Shown here one piece after another: positions 46,377 through 55,392 of a DNA stretch of 64,000 nucleotides. The stretch covers positions 185,306-249,305 of the forward strand of contig WRIJ01000001.1 in assembly GCA_009782785.1 (NCBI GenBank), in the 5' to 3' direction. The notes below the pieces were generated by a model. The model searched no databases. It worked only from the letters and a program-made list of their open reading frames with translations, and was not told where the DNA came from. Made by a program: the position numbers and the translations under genes. Each line of letters begins with the position of its first letter. Position 1 is the stretch's first letter. The stretch comes from Propionibacteriaceae bacterium. GTDB taxonomy: Bacteria > Actinomycetota > Actinomycetes > Propionibacteriales > Propionibacteriaceae.

Positions 46377-46404
46377 TTGACTCTCATGCGTTACTCACTA
46401 TGAG
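46377..46404 (+). promoter_or_regulatory. Probable promoter of the sigB-like gene
   Basis: TTGACT at 46377-46382 and TATGAG at 46399-46404 are 16 bp apart, and the ATG at 46427 with its AAAGGGG site follows at a normal distance. This supports the start at 46427 and makes the Met codons at 46340 and 46400 unlikely. Confidence 0.6.
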
Positions 46405-46426
46405 GAATCTCCTGAAAGGGGCAACA

Positions 46427-47353
46427 ATGGCACAAAACCCAACCCCGATCGATCATGGAACCAACGAACTGAAAGATGCAGTTGGCCACTATCTCGCCAG
46501 CATTTCTCATCACCCGCTCCTCACTGCAGAAGAAGAGGTCACCCTGGCTCAGATCATTGAAACCGGGCTCTACGCTGAGCAGTTATTGGACATGGACAAG
46601 ATCAAACGCAAGGTCTCAGCGAGTGACGAAGAATTGCGAAAGATTGCTGAGGAAGGGGCAGCCTCAAAACAGCGCTTCATTTCGGCAAATCTGCGTCTGG
46701 TTGTTTCCATTGCCCACAAATATCAACGCGAATCTCTGGGGTTACTCGATGTTATTCAGGAAGGAAATCTTGGTCTCATTCGCGCAGTCGAAAAGTTCGA
46801 CTATACGAAAGGTTACAAATTTTCCACCTACGCTACCTGGTGGATCCGTCAGGCAATTTTCCGCGGTATTGCCACCCATGGACACCCAGTGAAACTTCCT
46901 ATTCACATTGCTGAACAGATCTCACGCATCCAAACAACACACCGGAGATTGAGCGCTCAACTAGGCCAGGAGCCCACGGTGACAGAACTCGCTGATGATC
47001 TTGGTATCACAGAAGCAGACGTGCGAGAATTGACCTCCTATCTCCGCCCTCATGCCTCCTTGGACGCCCCGCTCATCGAAGGAGAATCATTCACCCTGGC
47101 AGATATAGTCGATGCCGCAAAACCCTCCCTGAGTGTGGCTGAAACAAGTGAAGAAGGTGAAACAATCAACGACATGCTTCGAGTCCTCGATGAACGCTCA
47201 GCCGACATAGTACGGCGAAGATTTGGTCTCATTGATGGGCGGCCTAACCGACTATCTGAAATTGGTCTCCATTGGGGAATCAGCGCAGAGCGCGTACGCC
47301 AAATTGAGCGTCATGCACTCGACAAACTTCAATCCCTGTCTCTAGCTGCTTAG
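46427..47353 (+). CDS. Group 2 (SigB-like) sigma-70 factor
   Basis: The 308-residue protein has regions 1.2-4.2 without the long N-terminal extension: [99 protein letters not shown], and region 4.2 [20 protein letters not shown]. It is close to SigA in region 2 but diverged in 3 and 4 ([15 protein letters not shown] instead of the usual RTIRIPVHM). It is divergent from sigA with a 190-bp shared spacer, the same relation as SigA/SigB clusters in other actinobacteria, where this factor serves stress or stationary phase. Confidence 0.92.
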   Translation: MAQNPTPIDHGTNELKDAVGHYLASISHHPLLTAEEEVTLAQIIETGLYAEQLLDMDKIKRKVSASDEELRKIAEEGAASKQRFISANLRLVVSIAHKYQRESLGLLDVIQEGNLGLIRAVEKFDYTKGYKFSTYATWWIRQAIFRGIATHGHPVKLPIHIAEQISRIQTTHRRLSAQLGQEPTVTELADDLGITEADVRELTSYLRPHASLDAPLIEGESFTLADIVDAAKPSLSVAETSEEGETINDMLRVLDERSADIVRRRFGLIDGRPNRLSEIGLHWGISAERVRQIERHALDKLQSLSLAA

Positions 47354-48213
47354 CGATTAACTAACACAACTGGGCAACTAGCATGGGCTAAAACGGCTCG
47401 TACTGGCCCTCCCAGCACGATCGAAGGACGAGGTTTGACCCCAAGGACGAGAAGATCAACTCGAGCTGATTGCTGAATCAATTCATCAACGAGAATTCCT
47501 CTCTGAGAGCGCAGCGTCAAGTCCACATTCGGGTAGTCCTCACGTACGGGTTGAATCACTTGTTCAAGCCCAGCAACAACTCGAGATTCCCATTCGGCTT
47601 CTTGGGCCGATGACATGGCGACTAATGAGACGACAGTCATGGGTTGCCCTGGAATCACATGAACAACATCAACACGCGCGCCTCGGCGTTGAGCTTCTTC
47701 GCATGCCCACCTCAATGCAGTATCCCCCGACCCTCCCATAGCAACAGTGATGACGTGGTGTTTGTCGGCCCCCTCAGGGGTCGAGGCAGCAGAGATCACC
47801 ACCATGGGGCACAGTGAACTCGACACCAGTGAAGTAGAGGTCGATCCAACAAACATCCGTTCAAGCCCTGAGGTCGCTCGGCGGCCCAGGATGAGGATTT
47901 CAGCATCGCGAGATAGCCCCGCCAAAACACCGACAGGATTACCCAAAAGAACATTGGTGTGAATTCTTTGGCGAGCAATCCCTTGAGAGAGAGCCAGTTC
48001 ACAGGCTTGGTTGACAGCCGCTTCACCTGCTTCAGTAAGGATCGTGGGATCATAGACCACTCCCCATCCACCCGCCGGGGCACCATCGTCAACTCCGTGG
48101 ACAAACCAGAGATCACCATCGATCATCTTCGCGCGAGCAATAGCGAACCGGGCGGCGCGGATACCGTCGTCGGAACCATCTATTCCAACAAGAATCTTCG
48201 GTCGTACGCTCAT
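47350..48213 (-). CDS. Universal stress protein with two Usp domains
   Basis: The 287-residue protein has two UspA domains in tandem: residues 1-145 ([19 protein letters not shown], then [34 protein letters not shown]) and 150-287 ([23 protein letters not shown], then [32 protein letters not shown]). The GxxG-x9-G(S/T) ATP-binding pattern is well kept in the first domain and altered in the second ([12 protein letters not shown]). It is convergent with the sigB-like gene and overlaps the upstream YbjN gene by 4 bp. Confidence 0.92.
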   Translation of the reverse strand: MSVRPKILVGIDGSDDGIRAARFAIARAKMIDGDLWFVHGVDDGAPAGGWGVVYDPTILTEAGEAAVNQACELALSQGIARQRIHTNVLLGNPVGVLAGLSRDAEILILGRRATSGLERMFVGSTSTSLVSSSLCPMVVISAASTPEGADKHHVITVAMGGSGDTALRWACEEAQRRGARVDVVHVIPGQPMTVVSLVAMSSAQEAEWESRVVAGLEQVIQPVREDYPNVDLTLRSQRGILVDELIQQSARVDLLVLGVKPRPSIVLGGPVRAVLAHASCPVVLVNR

Positions 48214-49133
48214 GTCAAACTCCTTGGCTCTGGGTCCTCCTCTAAGGTCTCCCCTTGATCTGGAAATGTTGTTTTCCCCTGCAAGCTTGTTGCTAATAGG
48301 TCGTCAACTCCATCGGCAACCTTGACCATTTCCTCGATAGCAAACCGAAGATGCTCGGGAACGAAAGGGACGGCATAGATGGACAACACAGCAATAATCT
48401 TGTCCCTCACCATAGAAAATCTCACCCATCGCGAATGGGCATTGATGTCGTTGAGAACCTCAGCAGCCCTCGATCGCCCTGCGATGTCGTGGACCACCAC
48501 CGAAAAGATGCGAATCTCTAGGCCATCGTCTGGCAAGCGGATAAAGATCATGGTCGAACCAGCCCTGACGGCAAAATCTCCATCGTGGTCTTTCAAAGGA
48601 GGTTGACCGAAAATCTCGGAAAGCTCCTCAGCGACCGCCGAAGCCAATTCAGCTGAAGAACCATAAGTGATCGCAGCATAGGATTGGGCCAGGACTTCCT
48701 CACCATGGAGTCCTTCATGGACCACCGGCTCAGTGAGGACATCCTCAAGGACATTCGAATGAAGAAAGACCGGGTGTTCCAAGGAGAACACTTCGCGGAG
48801 CACCTCAACGCTAGCCACAGCGAGTCGTTGGGTTTGCTCCTGAGATTCTTGGCAAACATAACCGGTCGTGGCTTTCTTCCATCCTTGGTTATTCCACAGT
48901 TTTTCATCGCGCGATTGCGGCAGTTGACTCAACACCTCGTCCTCGATGAGTGCAGTGATGGTCCCAGGACTATCGCATGTAAAGGTGACATATGGTTGAG
49001 CCTCTTCACCCTGAGATGACCGAAGGACGAAGGCTTCGGTTTCATCCATCATCGAGAGGACATCGGCTAAGCGTACGGAAAATTTTTTCCATGCTTTGTT
49101 CACCGAGTCATTGAAGTTGAACTCATCTGTCAT
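48210..49133 (-). CDS. YbjN/T3SS-chaperone-like domain protein
   Basis: The 307-residue protein has an N-terminal domain with VTFTCDSPGTITALIEDEVLSQLPQ, matching actinobacterial TY3H/YbjN-type proteins, and a C-terminal domain with AVRAGSTMIFIRLPDDGLEIRIFSVVVHDI, RAAEVLNDINAHSRWVRFSMVRDKIIAVLSIYAVPFVPEHLRFAIEEMVKVAD, a type III secretion chaperone-like YbjN fold. These proteins lack an agreed function. It is not evidence of type III secretion. It is translationally coupled to the Usp gene. Confidence 0.75.
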   Translation of the reverse strand: MTDEFNFNDSVNKAWKKFSVRLADVLSMMDETEAFVLRSSQGEEAQPYVTFTCDSPGTITALIEDEVLSQLPQSRDEKLWNNQGWKKATTGYVCQESQEQTQRLAVASVEVLREVFSLEHPVFLHSNVLEDVLTEPVVHEGLHGEEVLAQSYAAITYGSSAELASAVAEELSEIFGQPPLKDHDGDFAVRAGSTMIFIRLPDDGLEIRIFSVVVHDIAGRSRAAEVLNDINAHSRWVRFSMVRDKIIAVLSIYAVPFVPEHLRFAIEEMVKVADGVDDLLATSLQGKTTFPDQGETLEEDPEPRSLT

Positions 49134-49219
49134 TGATTCTCACGCTAGCACGACTCATCAGCCATTGGTAGCTCTGTGCCACACAGACAGAATCTGCCTG
49201 CCAGAAAAGATTCCTTGGT

Positions 49220-52015
49220 TTAACTGCACCCTGATGTCGCACCACAGCCTTCGCAGACGTGGCAGGACCCTGCTGGGCGCATCTTTGTTCCACAGGTCAT
49301 ACACAGAGGCGAATCCACTGAAATCCCCTTGTTTTCTAGTAATTCTGCAGTGACATGGGAATCAATGAGAGCTGGTTGACGAGCCCCGGGGCCATCAATG
49401 GACAGGTTGTCAGCTTCATCATTGCGCAGAGTAACAGAATCGAGAAGTTGTGTTTCTTCTTCCTCACTGAGATAGGAGCCAGTGTCCACATAACGTGCAC
49501 GTTCAGCGGCTGTGTAGACGCCTAATTCTGATCTCTCATCAAAGTCCAGATAGTCCAAGGCAAGCCTGCGGAAGACATAGTCCATGATTGATTGTGCCAA
49601 ACGAATATCAGCATCATCGGTCATTCCAGCAGGTTCGAACTTCAGATTAGTGAACTTCTGAACGAATGACTCCAGCGGTACGCCGTACTGTAAGCCAATA
49701 GAGACAGCAATAGAGAAGGCATCCATGACACCTGAGAGAGTCGAACCCTGTTTACCGAGTTTGAGGAAGATCTCCCCCAGCTGATTGTCATCATAGGCGC
49801 CCGAAGTCATGTACCCCTCAGCCTCACCGACTTTGAACCGGGTCGTTCGTCCCAGACGAGACTTCGGCAAACGTCGGCGCTGTGGTCGGTATTCGGGCGC
49901 GGCTTTGGGTGCATCTGGAGTTTTCTTCGCACTCGACAGTGGCTGGCCAACCTTGCAGTTATCCCGATAGATGGCAATTGCTTTGAGGCCGAGACGCCAC
50001 CCCTCCATATAGATATCTGCAATATCATCCACGGTCGCTGTTTCCGGAAGGTTGACTGTCTTAGAGATTGCGCCAGATATAAAGGGCTGGACTGCTGCCA
50101 TCATTTTGATGTGTCCCATGGGTCCAATGGAGCGTACCCCCACGGCACAATCGAAAACTGGATAATGGTCCTGTTTGAGTTCCGGAGCATCCACAACGTG
50201 TCCATGTTCCGAAATGTATTCGACGATTGCTTGTGTCGCTGCCGGGGAATACCCTAGATTTTTCAAAGCTCGATTCACTGTCGAGTTAACAATCTGCATC
50301 GATGATCCGTCAACCATTTTCTTGTGTTTCACCAAAGCGAAGTCCGGCTCCACACCAGTAGTATCGCAATCCATCATGAACCCAATGGTTCCTGTGGGGG
50401 CAAGAACGGATGCTTGCGAATTGCGGAAACCTGTTGCCTTGCCCATCTCAATAGCCTTCTCCCATTGGGTCAGGGCTGCTTCGTTCACCTCACATGCTGC
50501 CGTAGAGTCCGCCACCACATAGTCACGATTTGCCCTGTGATGCTTCTCCATCACACCGAGATGTTCAACAGCATTAATCTCGTATCCGTCATAGGGGCCG
50601 ACAATACTCGCCATTTCTGCACTTCGACGGTAGGCAGTTCCAGACATGAGCGAGGTGATTGCTGCCGCTAAACTCCGCCCCTCGTCAGAGTCATAGGGAA
50701 GACCCACTGCCATGAGAAGTGCCCCCAAATTGGCGTATCCTATTCCCAGTTGGCGGAACTGGCGAGTGTTCTCCCCAATAGCTTCGGTGGGAAAATCAGC
50801 AAAACAGATCGAAATATCCATCGCAGTGACAACCAATTCAACGGCTGCGATAAACCTGTCGCATTGAAAACGATCATCACTATCTAAGAAGCTCAAGAGA
50901 TTGATCGATGCAAGATTGCATGAGGAATTGTCCACAGACATGTATTCACTGCAGGGGTTGGATGCTGTGATCGGTCCAGAATTGGGGATGGTATGCCAGG
51001 CATTGATGGTGTCGTCGTACTGGATCCCGGGGTCGGCGCATTGCCAAGCAGCACCAGCAATCTGCTTGAAGAGCTCTTTTGCTTTCACTTCTTTGACTGT
51101 TTGTCCGTCGAGGCGAGCTCGCAGAGGGAAGTCTGCATTGATTTCCACAGCTCTCATGAAGGCATCTGAAACACGTACCGAGTTATTTGCATTTTGGTAC
51201 TGCACGGAGGAGATATCTGAACCACCGAGATCCATATCAAACCCGGCATCGCGAAGGGCGCGAATCTTGTCTTCTTCCCGGGCTTTCGTGGCAACAAATT
51301 CTTCAATATCTGGGTGGTCAACATCGAGAATCACCATCTTGGCTGCACGCCTGGTTGCTCCCCCTGATTTGATTGTTCCAGCCGAGGCATCTGCCCCGCG
51401 CATGAAACTCACTGGTCCGGAGGCCGCACCACCTGAGGAGAGCAATTCCTTGCTGGAGCGAATCTTTGAGAGATTAACTCCAGCCCCAGAACCGCCCTTA
51501 AAAATGAAACCCTCGTCGCGATACCAGGTCAGGATCGATTCGATGGAATCATCGACACTCAAGATGAAACAAGCTGACACCTGCTGAGGTGCGCTAGTGC
51601 CCACATTGAACCACACAGGCGAATTGAAACTGAACATCTGATGGACAAGCATCCACGTCAACTCGTCGGCAAAGATCTCACCGTCCTCACGGGAGGAAAA
51701 ATAGTGATTTTCTTCACCAGCTTGCCTATAGGTCGATACAACCCGGTCGATGAGTGTTTTCAGACTCGCCTCTCGCTCAGGTGATCCAAGAGCGCCGCGA
51801 AAGTACTTGGTGGCCACAATGGTTGAAGCATTGACACTCCAAAAGTCAGGGAATTCAACACCGGTTTGGCTGAAAACTGTTTCACCGGTTTTCCAATTCT
51901 TTTGGACCACGTCTCTTGTGCTCCAGGTGACCTCATCGTAGGGGTGTATCCCCGCTGTGGAGAACACGCGGGTTAACTGAAGTCCTTGCCTGGTGGCAAC
52001 GAGGGTGTCGGACAT
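49220..52015 (-). CDS. nrdJ: Adenosylcobalamin-dependent (class II) ribonucleotide reductase
   Basis: NrdJ (931 residues) makes deoxyribonucleotides with vitamin B12 as radical source and works with or without oxygen. Motifs include SFNSPVWFNVG, QVSACFILSVDDSIESI (first active-site Cys), GGSGAGVNLSKIRS, NPCSEYMSVDNSSCNLASINL (radical Cys and Glu), and VLAPTGTIGFMMDCDTTGVEPDF. The C-terminus CMTCGTKMRPAGSCHVCEGC is a zinc ribbon that holds redox Cys pairs. It follows nrdR by 30 bp. No cobalamin riboswitch is seen ahead of it; NrdR boxes are seen ahead of nrdR. Confidence 0.97.
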   Translation of the reverse strand: MSDTLVATRQGLQLTRVFSTAGIHPYDEVTWSTRDVVQKNWKTGETVFSQTGVEFPDFWSVNASTIVATKYFRGALGSPEREASLKTLIDRVVSTYRQAGEENHYFSSREDGEIFADELTWMLVHQMFSFNSPVWFNVGTSAPQQVSACFILSVDDSIESILTWYRDEGFIFKGGSGAGVNLSKIRSSKELLSSGGAASGPVSFMRGADASAGTIKSGGATRRAAKMVILDVDHPDIEEFVATKAREEDKIRALRDAGFDMDLGGSDISSVQYQNANNSVRVSDAFMRAVEINADFPLRARLDGQTVKEVKAKELFKQIAGAAWQCADPGIQYDDTINAWHTIPNSGPITASNPCSEYMSVDNSSCNLASINLLSFLDSDDRFQCDRFIAAVELVVTAMDISICFADFPTEAIGENTRQFRQLGIGYANLGALLMAVGLPYDSDEGRSLAAAITSLMSGTAYRRSAEMASIVGPYDGYEINAVEHLGVMEKHHRANRDYVVADSTAACEVNEAALTQWEKAIEMGKATGFRNSQASVLAPTGTIGFMMDCDTTGVEPDFALVKHKKMVDGSSMQIVNSTVNRALKNLGYSPAATQAIVEYISEHGHVVDAPELKQDHYPVFDCAVGVRSIGPMGHIKMMAAVQPFISGAISKTVNLPETATVDDIADIYMEGWRLGLKAIAIYRDNCKVGQPLSSAKKTPDAPKAAPEYRPQRRRLPKSRLGRTTRFKVGEAEGYMTSGAYDDNQLGEIFLKLGKQGSTLSGVMDAFSIAVSIGLQYGVPLESFVQKFTNLKFEPAGMTDDADIRLAQSIMDYVFRRLALDYLDFDERSELGVYTAAERARYVDTGSYLSEEEETQLLDSVTLRNDEADNLSIDGPGARQPALIDSHVTAELLENKGISVDSPLCMTCGTKMRPAGSCHVCEGCGATSGCS

Positions 52016-52045
52016 GTCCGTGACCTTTCTTTGGGTGGTGGGTAG

Positions 52046-52501
52046 TTAGGAGGCGACGAGTTGGCCTCGAAGTTCAGCGATTCCTGACTCAAAATCCTCT
52101 AAAGAGCCATAGTTTTCATAAACTGACGCAAAGCGGAGGTAGACGACTTCATCGAGTTCCCTCAGCGGCTCCAAGATAGCTAATCCAATGTCTTGGGTGG
52201 GTACTTCTGCTAAGGCCAATGAACGAAGAGAACCCTCGACTTGTTGGCCGAGTTTGGCTAAATCATCTTCAGACACTGGACGGCCTTTACATGCTTTACG
52301 TACCCCTTGAATCACTTTGTCGCGTTGGAAAGGCTCAACAACACCATTGCGTTTCACTACTGTTAATTGGATCTGTTCTACTGTGGTAAATCGCCTCTCG
52401 CACTGCGGGCACATCCGGCGACGACGAATAGAGGAACCGTCGTCAGCTACTCGCGAATCATTCACGCGAGAATCCGGATTTTTGCAGTACGGACAGTGCA
52501 T
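52046..52501 (-). CDS. nrdR: Transcriptional repressor NrdR
   Basis: NrdR (151 residues) represses ribonucleotide reductase genes when dATP is high. It has the N-terminal zinc ribbon ([41 protein letters not shown], four Cys) and an ATP-cone ([37 protein letters not shown]). The ATG at 52501 is preceded by GGAGAAGA, so the open frame to 52543 is not the start. Upstream lie two NrdR-box-like palindromes, so the nrdR-nrdJ pair is probably autoregulated. Confidence 0.97.
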   Translation of the reverse strand: MHCPYCKNPDSRVNDSRVADDGSSIRRRRMCPQCERRFTTVEQIQLTVVKRNGVVEPFQRDKVIQGVRKACKGRPVSEDDLAKLGQQVEGSLRSLALAEVPTQDIGLAILEPLRELDEVVYLRFASVYENYGSLEDFESGIAELRGQLVAS

Positions 52502-52538
52502 TTCTCTTCTCCAAGGGATTAATATGGTTCCAGCAGTA

Positions 52539-52554
52539 TCCACTATAGATAGTT
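52539..52554. promoter_or_regulatory. NrdR box-like palindrome 1
   Basis: TCCACTATAGATAGTT resembles the 16-bp NrdR box (ACACTATATATAGTGT pattern). It lies 38 bp upstream of the nrdR ATG and 32 bp, centre to centre, from a second similar site. Pairs at about three helical turns are characteristic of NrdR operators. Confidence 0.6.
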
Positions 52555-52570
52555 AAATCACAACAATGTA

Positions 52571-52586
52571 ACCACTAGATGTGGTG
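52571..52586. promoter_or_regulatory. NrdR box-like palindrome 2
   Basis: ACCACTAGATGTGGTG is a near-perfect palindrome (ACCAC/GTGGT arms) of NrdR box length. With the first site it brackets the expected promoter of nrdR-nrdJ. Confidence 0.65.
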
Positions 52587-52705
52587 ATTCTACACGGTGC
52601 GACCCCCTGGTCAACTACCTTCAGGAACTTTATACAACAAGCCTCATGAACCGTCGAGGAAACAGGCAAGTCACTGCGGAAAACCCATGGCGATCACCAG
52701 AATTT

Positions 52706-52755
52706 CTCGGCGTGTCTCAGTCCATTCCACTGAGACATAACCGTGACACGCCGAG
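52706..52755. terminator. Nested inverted repeat, probable terminator or structured RNA
   Basis: Outer arms CTCGGCGTGTC and GACACGCCGAG (11 bp, perfect) enclose inner arms GTCTCAGT and ACTGAGAC around CCATTC. The outer arm and inner arm overlap at GTC, so the two hairpins share bases. No clean T run follows on either strand. It lies downstream of the small membrane protein gene (minus strand) and upstream of nrdR. The rest of 52502-52790 holds the NrdR boxes and nothing else that I can see. Confidence 0.6.
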
Positions 52756-52790
52756 GTGAAGAAGTGTACTCATCCACGAAAAATATTCCC

Positions 52791-53033
52791 CTAAGGCAAG
52801 GGAGTATTGGGAATAGAGAGGAAACCGACCACCATTGCCCACGACAAAGTGACGACGAAGAGACAAGCGGACGCCAACTCAGCCATGATTTTCGCTCGAG
52901 TACGTGTATACGCCCTGTTCATGGCTCGCCCATAGATCTGTCGTTGAAGGTGGGGTGAGGTTTCCCCATCGTGAACCACATGTAGATGGTTTCGAACACC
53001 AGCAGGTGGATACATGACTTCTAGTGCACTCAT
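52791..53033 (-). CDS. Small single-helix membrane protein divergent from lexA (candidate SOS cell-division inhibitor)
   Basis: The 80-residue product has a soluble basic N-terminus (MSALEVMYPPAGVRNHLHVVHDGE..., with RAMNRAYTRTRAKIM) and one C-terminal helix (ASACLFVVTLSWAMVVGFLSI), ending IPNTPLP. I recognise no domain; a LysM is not apparent. AAAGGA precedes the ATG at 53033. It is transcribed away from lexA, and three SOS-box-like sequences lie in the shared spacer. In corynebacteria and mycobacteria the gene in this position (DivS, Rv2719c) is an SOS-induced division suppressor, so I infer a like role without sequence homology. Confidence 0.65.
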   Translation of the reverse strand: MSALEVMYPPAGVRNHLHVVHDGETSPHLQRQIYGRAMNRAYTRTRAKIMAELASACLFVVTLSWAMVVGFLSIPNTPLP

Positions 53034-53046
53034 GGTTACATCCTTT

Positions 53047-53060
53047 CGTACGTCTGTTCG
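53047..53060. promoter_or_regulatory. SOS box-like site (near the small gene)
   Basis: CGTACGTCTGTTCG differs from the actinobacterial LexA consensus CGAACRNRYGTTYG at two positions. It lies 14 bp upstream of the small gene's start codon, overlapping its leader. Confidence 0.45.
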
Positions 53061-53090
53061 ACTCATTCTTCTCCAGTTGTTGAGATTCAT

Positions 53091-53104
53091 CGTACATTTG
53101 TTCG
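53091..53104. promoter_or_regulatory. SOS box-like site (middle)
   Basis: CGTACATTTGTTCG departs from CGAACRNRYGTTYG at the third base and at the third variable position (T for R). It lies between the two divergent starts, 58 bp upstream of the small gene. Confidence 0.55.
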
Positions 53105-53164
53105 TTTTCGGCGTGTCGTACTGCTGAGTTAACACCAGCAATCCGACAAATATTCAGCCACGCT

Positions 53165-53178
53165 CGAACAAATGTTTG
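53165..53178. promoter_or_regulatory. SOS box upstream of lexA
   Basis: CGAACAAATGTTTG matches the mycobacterial/actinobacterial LexA-binding consensus CGAACRNRYGTTYG at every position. It lies 33 bp before the lexA ATG at 53212, as expected for autorepression. Confidence 0.85.
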
Positions 53179-53211
53179 GTCGAAGAGGCGAAATGGGTTA
53201 GTCTGGCAAGC

Positions 53212-53913
53212 ATGGAATCTTCGACCAATGCCCAGACTGCTACGGTCTTTCACTCAAATATTTCTGAGATGCCCGATGGCCCACCGGATACCGATGGCTT
53301 AACCTTGCGTCAACGCCGGATTTTAGAAGTGATACAGAGCTCATCGTTAACACGCGGCTATCCCCCCACGGTGAGAGAAATCTGTGAAGAAGTGGGGCTC
53401 AACTCCCCCTCCTCAGTCGCACATCAATTGCGCAATCTGGAGGCCAGAGGATTCATTCGTCGCAATCCCAACAAACCAAGAGCCCTGGAAGTGCTCCTTC
53501 CCAGCCCAGTCGAGACACTAGCTCCTGATCTTGATGATGAGGCTGTATACGTTCCACTCCTAGGAAGAATCGCCGCAGGAACACCCATCTTGGCCGAAGA
53601 GCACTTGGAAGATACATTCGTCCTCCCCCACCAGTTGGTGGGCTCAGGGAAACTCTTCATGGTCGAAGTTCACGGAGATTCCATGATCGAAGCAGCCATT
53701 TGTGATGGTGATTTTGTCGTCGTACGCCAACAACCCACTGCCGAGAATGGGGAAATTGTCGCAGCACTACTGGGAGAAGAAGCAACAGTCAAGGTGCTGA
53801 AACGTACCCCCGGCCAAGTGTGGTTACTGCCACAAAATCGACTCTATTCCCCCATTGATGGCAATGAGGCAACAATTCTCGGAAAAGTCGTCAGCGTTTT
53901 ACGTCGAGTCTAA
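53212..53913 (+). CDS. lexA: LexA repressor
   Basis: LexA (233 residues from the chosen Met) represses the SOS regulon and cuts itself when RecA is activated. The winged helix-turn-helix is at about 30-95 ([55 protein letters not shown]). The Ala-Gly cleavage site is in [13 protein letters not shown], the catalytic Ser in [11 protein letters not shown] and the Lys in EATVKVLKR. An upstream in-frame start at 53176 would overlap the SOS box, so 53212 is better. Its 3' end overlaps the convergent uvrD2-like gene by 15 bp. Confidence 0.96.
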   Translation: MESSTNAQTATVFHSNISEMPDGPPDTDGLTLRQRRILEVIQSSSLTRGYPPTVREICEEVGLNSPSSVAHQLRNLEARGFIRRNPNKPRALEVLLPSPVETLAPDLDDEAVYVPLLGRIAAGTPILAEEHLEDTFVLPHQLVGSGKLFMVEVHGDSMIEAAICDGDFVVVRQQPTAENGEIVAALLGEEATVKVLKRTPGQVWLLPQNRLYSPIDGNEATILGKVVSVLRRV

Positions 53914-55305
53914 ATCGACAATTGGCTCCAAGAAGCGCGAGAGGGTCGTTTGGTGTCCCCTCATAATTCTCGACCATGACAGTCGCAGACCCTGGCGTGC
54001 CCGAGTCACCCCCACATAGAGCAACCTCTTTTCTTCAGCGATTGCCGCAGAGCTGGTAGCTAACGGATGGGGAAGACAACCCTCCTGAAGTCCACACAAG
54101 GCTACTACGAGCCATTCCATGCCTTTCGATGCATGCAAGGTTCCTATTCGGACACCTGGACGATTGTCGAGATTGTCAGAATTGATGAACACAAAAGGAA
54201 TAGCTTCCTGACCAAGATACTTACCGATCTCCTCAACCTGTGCATGGGTGCGAAACAGCACCGCCATGTCGTGATAGTCCACTCCATGTTGATGGTGAGA
54301 CTTCAACCACACAGCTGTAGCAGTGAGTTCTTCACCAGTATCACGGTGAGCAGAGAATTCGACCTCATCCCCAGAGGGGTTCTGTGCTTGGAGTTGAATT
54401 CCGGTTGTCAATCGGTTAGCCAAGGCGAGGATCTCAGGAGTCGAACGATAGTTGTTCGTCAACGTGAAACAACGTGCGGAATCATGATGGGGGCCAAAGT
54501 TCTCCAGATAAATAGATCGAGAACCAGCAAAATGGTGGATGGTCTGTGCTGGGTCCCCTACCACACACACATCATCTCGATCCCCTAGCCACAGGTCAAC
54601 TAATCGAGCCTGAATGGGAGAAATGTCTTGATACTCGTCAAAGTACAGGTGACGATAGGTGTGGCGGACCTGGCGAGTGATGTCCTCATGTGCGGAGAGC
54701 AGAGCCACTGCACACAGCAAGAGATCATCATAATCGATGACCCGCGCACCTTGCTTAGCTTCCTCGTAGGCTTCCATCACATCGCATACTTCCTGAGGAT
54801 CAAGGCGAGTGATCGTGCGATGTTCTCGTTGGGCATGGTCGAGGTAGTCTTCGATGAGGACATTGTTTTGTTTCGTCCACGATATTTCCAGATCTATTTC
54901 CGCAAGGACCCCGCTGCTACTTGGTAGGCCCAAGCGCTGGCATGCATCCTTCAGCAGATCGGATCGATGGTCAATCAAAGCCGGTAGAGCTGCGTTGTAA
55001 GCCTGTGGCCAAAAGTATTGTGCTTGCCGCAGAGCTGCAGAATGGAAGGTACGCGTCTGTACCTGTGCAACTCCCAATGATTCCAGACGCTGTCGTAGTT
55101 CCTTAGCTGCACTCGTGGTAAAAGTAACCGCTAATGTTGCTCCAGGCTCGATCAAACCTTGGTGTGCCCCATATGTTATGCGCCTGGTCAGTGTCCGGGT
55201 TTTGCCCGTTCCTGCACCAGCAATGACCCCAACTGGCACGCCGAGAGTCTCAACGACCTGACGTTGATCATCATCCAAGTCGTTCACGATGTCTTCGAGG
55301 TTCAC
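53899..55305 (-). CDS. UvrD2-like superfamily I DNA helicase, short form
   Basis: The 468-residue protein ([34 protein letters not shown], Walker A GAGTGKT) continues with the UvrD2-like [18 protein letters not shown], motif [14 protein letters not shown], motif [41 protein letters not shown] (motif V) and [17 protein letters not shown] (motif VI). All helicase motifs seem present. Actinobacterial UvrD2 usually runs to about 700 residues with an HRDC domain; this one ends right after motif VI. The start is uncertain: GTG at 55305 or ATG at 55353; the open frame to 55455 overlaps recC. Confidence 0.87.
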   Translation of the reverse strand: MNLEDIVNDLDDDQRQVVETLGVPVGVIAGAGTGKTRTLTRRITYGAHQGLIEPGATLAVTFTTSAAKELRQRLESLGVAQVQTRTFHSAALRQAQYFWPQAYNAALPALIDHRSDLLKDACQRLGLPSSSGVLAEIDLEISWTKQNNVLIEDYLDHAQREHRTITRLDPQEVCDVMEAYEEAKQGARVIDYDDLLLCAVALLSAHEDITRQVRHTYRHLYFDEYQDISPIQARLVDLWLGDRDDVCVVGDPAQTIHHFAGSRSIYLENFGPHHDSARCFTLTNNYRSTPEILALANRLTTGIQLQAQNPSGDEVEFSAHRDTGEELTATAVWLKSHHQHGVDYHDMAVLFRTHAQVEEIGKYLGQEAIPFVFINSDNLDNRPGVRIGTLHASKGMEWLVVALCGLQEGCLPHPLATSSAAIAEEKRLLYVGVTRARQGLRLSWSRIMRGHQTTLSRFLEPIVDLDST

Positions 55306-55392
55306 ACCCCTACCCTGCCATGAGACACTGACAAACTTCTTCCCACCTTTCATTGTGGGCAATACTGCACACCTATCGGCGAATGGGTTAAC

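Noticed and set aside
48210..49133. Type III secretion component
   Set aside because: The YbjN-type fold is shared with secretion chaperones, but no other secretion gene is present and the domain is common in bacteria without such systems.
52016..52045. Cobalamin riboswitch before nrdJ
   Set aside because: The nrdR-nrdJ spacer is only 30 bp and the region before nrdR has no B12-box; NrdR boxes explain regulation better.
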